Assembly: GCF_002741015.1 (NCBI RefSeq)
Contig: NZ_CP016618.1
Coordinates: 62,001-126,000, forward strand
Direction: 5' to 3'
Origin: Microvirga ossetica
GTDB taxonomy: Bacteria > Pseudomonadota > Alphaproteobacteria > Rhizobiales > Beijerinckiaceae
Length of the DNA stretch: 64,000 bases
Shown one piece after another: positions 59,063 to 64,000 of this stretch. Under the pieces are notes generated by a model. It ran no database searches. It worked only from the letters and a program-made list of their open reading frames with translations, and was not told the origin of the DNA. The position numbers and the translations under genes were made by a program. How positions within the stretch are numbered: position 1 is the first letter of the stretch; the number at the start of each line of letters is the position of its first letter.

Positions 59063-60085
59063 TTACTGTTTGGTCGAGCGAATTCGCTCCAACTCCGACA
59101 TCATCTCTGCCGCACTGGCTTGCCCAAACTCGACGGTGAACTTCTCCCGCACGACCTTGGTCTTCTCCCTCAGCTTTGCCACTTCAGCATCCGGCAGGGT
59201 CGAAAACTCCACCCCCTTGGATTTGAGCTCATCGAGAGCCGTAAGTTCAAACGCCCGAATGGTCTTGCGCTCAAAGTCCTGGGCTTCCTTGGCCGCTTCG
59301 GTGATGAGTGCCTGCTCGTCCGGCGTGAGGCGATCCCAGAAGCGCTTGCTCATAAGGAAAGCCCAAACGCTGTAGATATGGTTGGACTGGACCGCGAATT
59401 TCTGCACCTCGTAGAATTTCGATGCGAGGATGGTGGCGAGCGGATTCTCCTGCCCATCGATGGTCTTGGTCTCAAGAGCGGTGTAAACCTCTGTGAAGGG
59501 CATCGGCACCGCATTGGCTCCGAGCTCCCGGAACGTGTCGATGAACAGAGGATTTTGAATGACCCGTAGCTTGAGGCCTGCAAAGTCCTCAGCTTTGGTG
59601 ATCGGCCTACGACTGTTGGTGACCTGGCGGAAGCCATTTTCCCAGAACCCGAACCCGATCAATCCCTTCTCAGGGAGCTTGGCCATGAGCTTCTGTCCAA
59701 ACGGGCCATCCAAGAGGGCATCAGCTTCTTGGCCGCTCTGGATCAAAAACGGCAGATTGATCAGTCCGAAATCTTTCAATCCCGAAATCCCGACCAGGGT
59801 TGAGGTGTCTGGAATTGTCATCTCCTGCGTGCCGCCCTGGAGAGCCGAAATCATTGTAACGTCGTTTCCAAGTGTGCCGCCTGCGAAGAGCCGCACCTTG
59901 ATCTTACCGCCGCTCTTCTGACCGACTATCTCGGCAAACTTCGTGACCGATTGACCTTGCGGATGATCGGCACTTAATCCGATCCCAACCTTGATGGTTC
60001 GGTCCTTGATGTCGGCTGCATGGGCGGGGGAGAGCAAAAAGAAACCGACGACCAATGACGTGGTAAGCAGTGTTCCACTCGCCAT
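59063..60085 (-). CDS. TRAP transporter substrate-binding protein (DctP family)
   Basis: 340 residues from 60085, with GAGGAGG just ahead. Signal peptide ends near AHAAD at residue 23. DctP motifs: KVGIGLSADHPQGQSVTKFA, GGKIKVRLFAGGTLGNDV, KAEDFAGLKLRVIQNPLF (with the carboxylate-binding Arg), VYTALETKTIDGQENPLATI and WDRLTPDEQALITEAAKEAQ. It binds organic acids in the periplasm for a DctQM carrier. No dctQ or dctM gene is adjacent: downstream is decayed DNA and upstream an IS, so it is an orphan here. Confidence 0.92.
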   Translation of the reverse strand: MASGTLLTTSLVVGFFLLSPAHAADIKDRTIKVGIGLSADHPQGQSVTKFAEIVGQKSGGKIKVRLFAGGTLGNDVTMISALQGGTQEMTIPDTSTLVGISGLKDFGLINLPFLIQSGQEADALLDGPFGQKLMAKLPEKGLIGFGFWENGFRQVTNSRRPITKAEDFAGLKLRVIQNPLFIDTFRELGANAVPMPFTEVYTALETKTIDGQENPLATILASKFYEVQKFAVQSNHIYSVWAFLMSKRFWDRLTPDEQALITEAAKEAQDFERKTIRAFELTALDELKSKGVEFSTLPDAEVAKLREKTKVVREKFTVEFGQASAAEMMSELERIRSTKQ

Positions 60086-60532
60086 CATTTCCTCCTCTAA
60101 AGGGGCGCCTTATTCTACAACCGACACTCTAAGGGCCCGACGATTCATTCAGCCTACCAATGCGAGGAAAGGGTGAAATTGGACCCCGATCATCGACTAC
60201 TCTCTGCTCCTTAGGGCATAGGACGTTTACCGAGCGAGCATTCGTAGGTGGGTCACCGTTGACCTGGCGCCTCGGCGTAATAACAAAGCCAGCCACTGGG
60301 TCTGCCGAACGAAGTTTGGCGCTGTCATAGTGTTCCTCGTCGTCTCGAACACCTGCGCATGTTCAATCATCGCACAGAGCCTTATCTCGGCCCCTCCTTC
60401 CGTCAAGTCCTAAAACCTGTCGTCACTTGTCCTCATTTGTCCTAAGGCGCTGCCTCTCCGATTCAACTACGGCGCGGCAAGTTACTTATGGCTCAGTTAT
60501 GGTGGCCGGCATCGACGCTATCGGTAGAACTA
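60086..60532. other. Promoter-side spacer, nothing recognised
   Basis: 447 bases between the TRAP gene start and the IS5 end. It must hold the TRAP gene promoter; no clear operator seen. Confidence 0.45.
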
Positions 60533-61399
60533 GGGCCTGTTAGGGCTTGAACTCATTGCGCCTGGAGGCGTTTTGCTCGTCCTGATTTGAGGAGGAGCCA
60601 TGCTGACGGATGCACAATGGGCGATGCTGGAGCCGCTGGTGGAACAATGTCGTCCGAACGGCAAGACACCGCCGCAAGACCTGCGTCGGACGTTCGAGGT
60701 GATCCTCTGGCGTCATGAGAACGGCGCCAAGTGGCGGGCCGTCCCCTCTGAGCTCGGCCCGTGGTGGCGAGCGGCTCAGATCTTCATCCGCTGGGCGCGT
60801 CTGGGTGTCTGGGAGCGTCTGCTGAAGCTCGTGCAGGAGCACGGCATCCAGCTCGGAATGACGTTCCTCGACGGCACCAGCGTGCGGGCGCACCAGAAGG
60901 CCGCAGGGGCTCGCCGAAAAGGGGCTCTCAAGCTCAACGAGACGATCGTGAAGCACTTGGCCGCTCTCGTGGCGGCTATGGCACCAAGGCTTGCGTGATC
61001 GCCGATGGTCTGGGCCGCGCCATCGCGTTTCGCCTCGCACCCGGTCAGGCGCATGAACTGCCGCACGCCCTTCCGCTGCTGGAGCGCCTACCGGACGTGC
61101 CAACCTGGGTCGTGGCCGATCGCGGCTACACCAGTCATACCTTTCGCGAGCACATCTGGAGCCTGGGAGCTCGACCGGCGATCCCGTCCAAGTCCAATGA
61201 AGCACCGCTCGCCTGTCCGGACTGGATCTACAATAATCGCAATGTTGTCGAGCGGCTGTTGATGCCGGAGTAAAACTCCCCAGACCTGCCGATTGAATTT
61301 TCCCCAGGTGAGAGCGGTGGCCAGTTGGTTTGGCCGTCTCGGGGAAGACGGGCAGGCCCTCTTCGCTGATGCTGCTCCTGATGATCAGGAGGGCATGCG

Positions 61400-63522
<2,123 letters not shown>

Positions 63523-63720
63523 GCGGCAGAAGTGGGGAATTTTACTTCGGCGCTTCTGGGGATGATTCACACGGCATTGACAGCGGCTCTGGGCCAGGTT
63601 GAAGGAGTGGCGTGCTGTTGCGACCCGCTACGAGAAGACGGCCTCGTCCTTCATGGGCATACTCTGCCTCGCCGCTACTCTCGACTGGCTCAAGAACTAA
63701 CAGACCCTAACAATCTCGCA

Positions 63721-63917
63721 GGTTTTGTCGCAAACATTTTGATTCAGAGTTTCAGCTACGGTGACTGCGATCACAGCGGCGGAGACAGGGATGTTCAAAG
63801 GCAGGCATTTTGATCGCACGGTAATCCTGCTCTGCATCCGGATAAGGCGCCAGTGGATCGGCTGGCACTTTCACGGGAAGCAAGTGACGAGCCAGGTCGC
63901 TGCGCGGTAGGGTAGGG
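63721..63917 (+). pseudogene. IS6-type element remnant, left end and transposase start
   Basis: Terminal-repeat-like GGTTTTGTCGCAAAC at 63721-63735, then ATG 63791 with MFKGRHFDRTVILLCIR, the start of the IS6 transposase of the MITE-like end type. It degenerates after about 20 codons (IRRQWIGWHFHGKQVTSQVA) and stops. Confidence 0.7.
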
Positions 63918-64000
63918 ATGCAGCCCGTGTCCTATCGCCGGAATCAAATTCCCGCCCGAGGTCATTCGGCACGCCGTATGGCTTTATCTGCGGTTCACCC
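63918..64000 (+). pseudogene. IS6-type transposase start, frameshifted, runs off the window
   Basis: ATG 63918 gives MQPVSYRRNQ, then one extra base shifts the frame; from 63949 the family sequence FPPEVIRHAVWLYLRFT can be read to the window edge. Similar to copies A and B but distinct. Joined directly to the previous remnant. Confidence 0.65.

Noticed and set aside
58494..59375. 293-codon plus-strand frame
   Set aside because: Ser/Arg-rich low-complexity, overlaps the TRAP binding protein on the other strand and lacks a start signal.

Overview
The window is 64 kb of GC-rich alphaproteobacterial DNA. Gene content points to the Hyphomicrobiales (Rhizobiales), and the mix of DUF1127, dodecin, SWIB, NepR-like and BrnA-like small genes plus many insertion sequences suggests a Microvirga/Methylobacterium-type accessory replicon or a heavily rearranged chromosomal region. 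That placement is inference; there is no rRNA or other taxonomic marker, and I saw no tRNA or CRISPR array.

Layout. 1-1.3 kb: end of an ABC transporter operon with an Asp/Glu/hydantoin-racemase-family gene. 1.3-7.4 kb: IS-scarred stretch. A pair of inverted, nearly identical IS6-family copies encloses a cytochrome c gene, a GGDEF scrap, a hypothetical gene and a minD gene cut by the second IS copy. The first copy is itself interrupted, inside its terminal repeat, by an IS110/IS1111-type element with a candidate bridge-RNA region. 7.6-17.3 kb: an intact amino-sugar catabolic cluster: divergent LacI regulator, then nagB-like, SIS-domain, nagA, ceramidase-like, ABC binding protein, two permeases and an AGE-family isomerase, mostly joined by 4-bp stop/start overlaps. 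The palindrome TGCAACCGGTTGCA lies in the regulator/nagB promoter, and its 12-bp core (flanking T changed to C) lies again in front of the binding protein. 17.3-20.5 kb: IS6 debris, a frameshifted oxalate-decarboxylase-like bicupin and a truncated Gfo/Idh/MocA gene.

20.5-28.6 kb: a second carbohydrate locus. A minus-strand operon (binding protein, two permeases, TIM-barrel isomerase) is divergent from a plus-strand operon (LacI regulator, two SDR dehydrogenases, a 2-hydroxyacid dehydrogenase). Neither ABC system has its own ATPase in the window. 28.6-30.8 kb: IS6 and IS256 elements back to back. 30.8-47 kb: accessory region of mostly unrecognised small genes. It includes RarA/MgsA, a VirD4/TraG-like protein without Walker motifs, SWIB, dodecin, NepR-like, an IrrE-like protein with a changed zinc motif, and a compact three-gene operon ending in a BrnA-like protein with a membrane N-terminus. 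47-50 kb: ilvA and an AlaC/LL-DAP-type aminotransferase. 50-64 kb: IS701, a second dodecin, a class III cyclase, another IS6 copy, a second NepR-like gene, an orphan TRAP binding protein, and an IS21 element inserted in an IS5 element with a clean target duplication. The last bases hold two further IS6-type fragments.

Main points for a reader: two sugar-use loci with linked regulators and probable operator; one inactive-looking conjugation ATPase relative; two nested IS insertions that can be resolved to the base; two short IS6-type miniature elements; and many gene remnants at IS borders.
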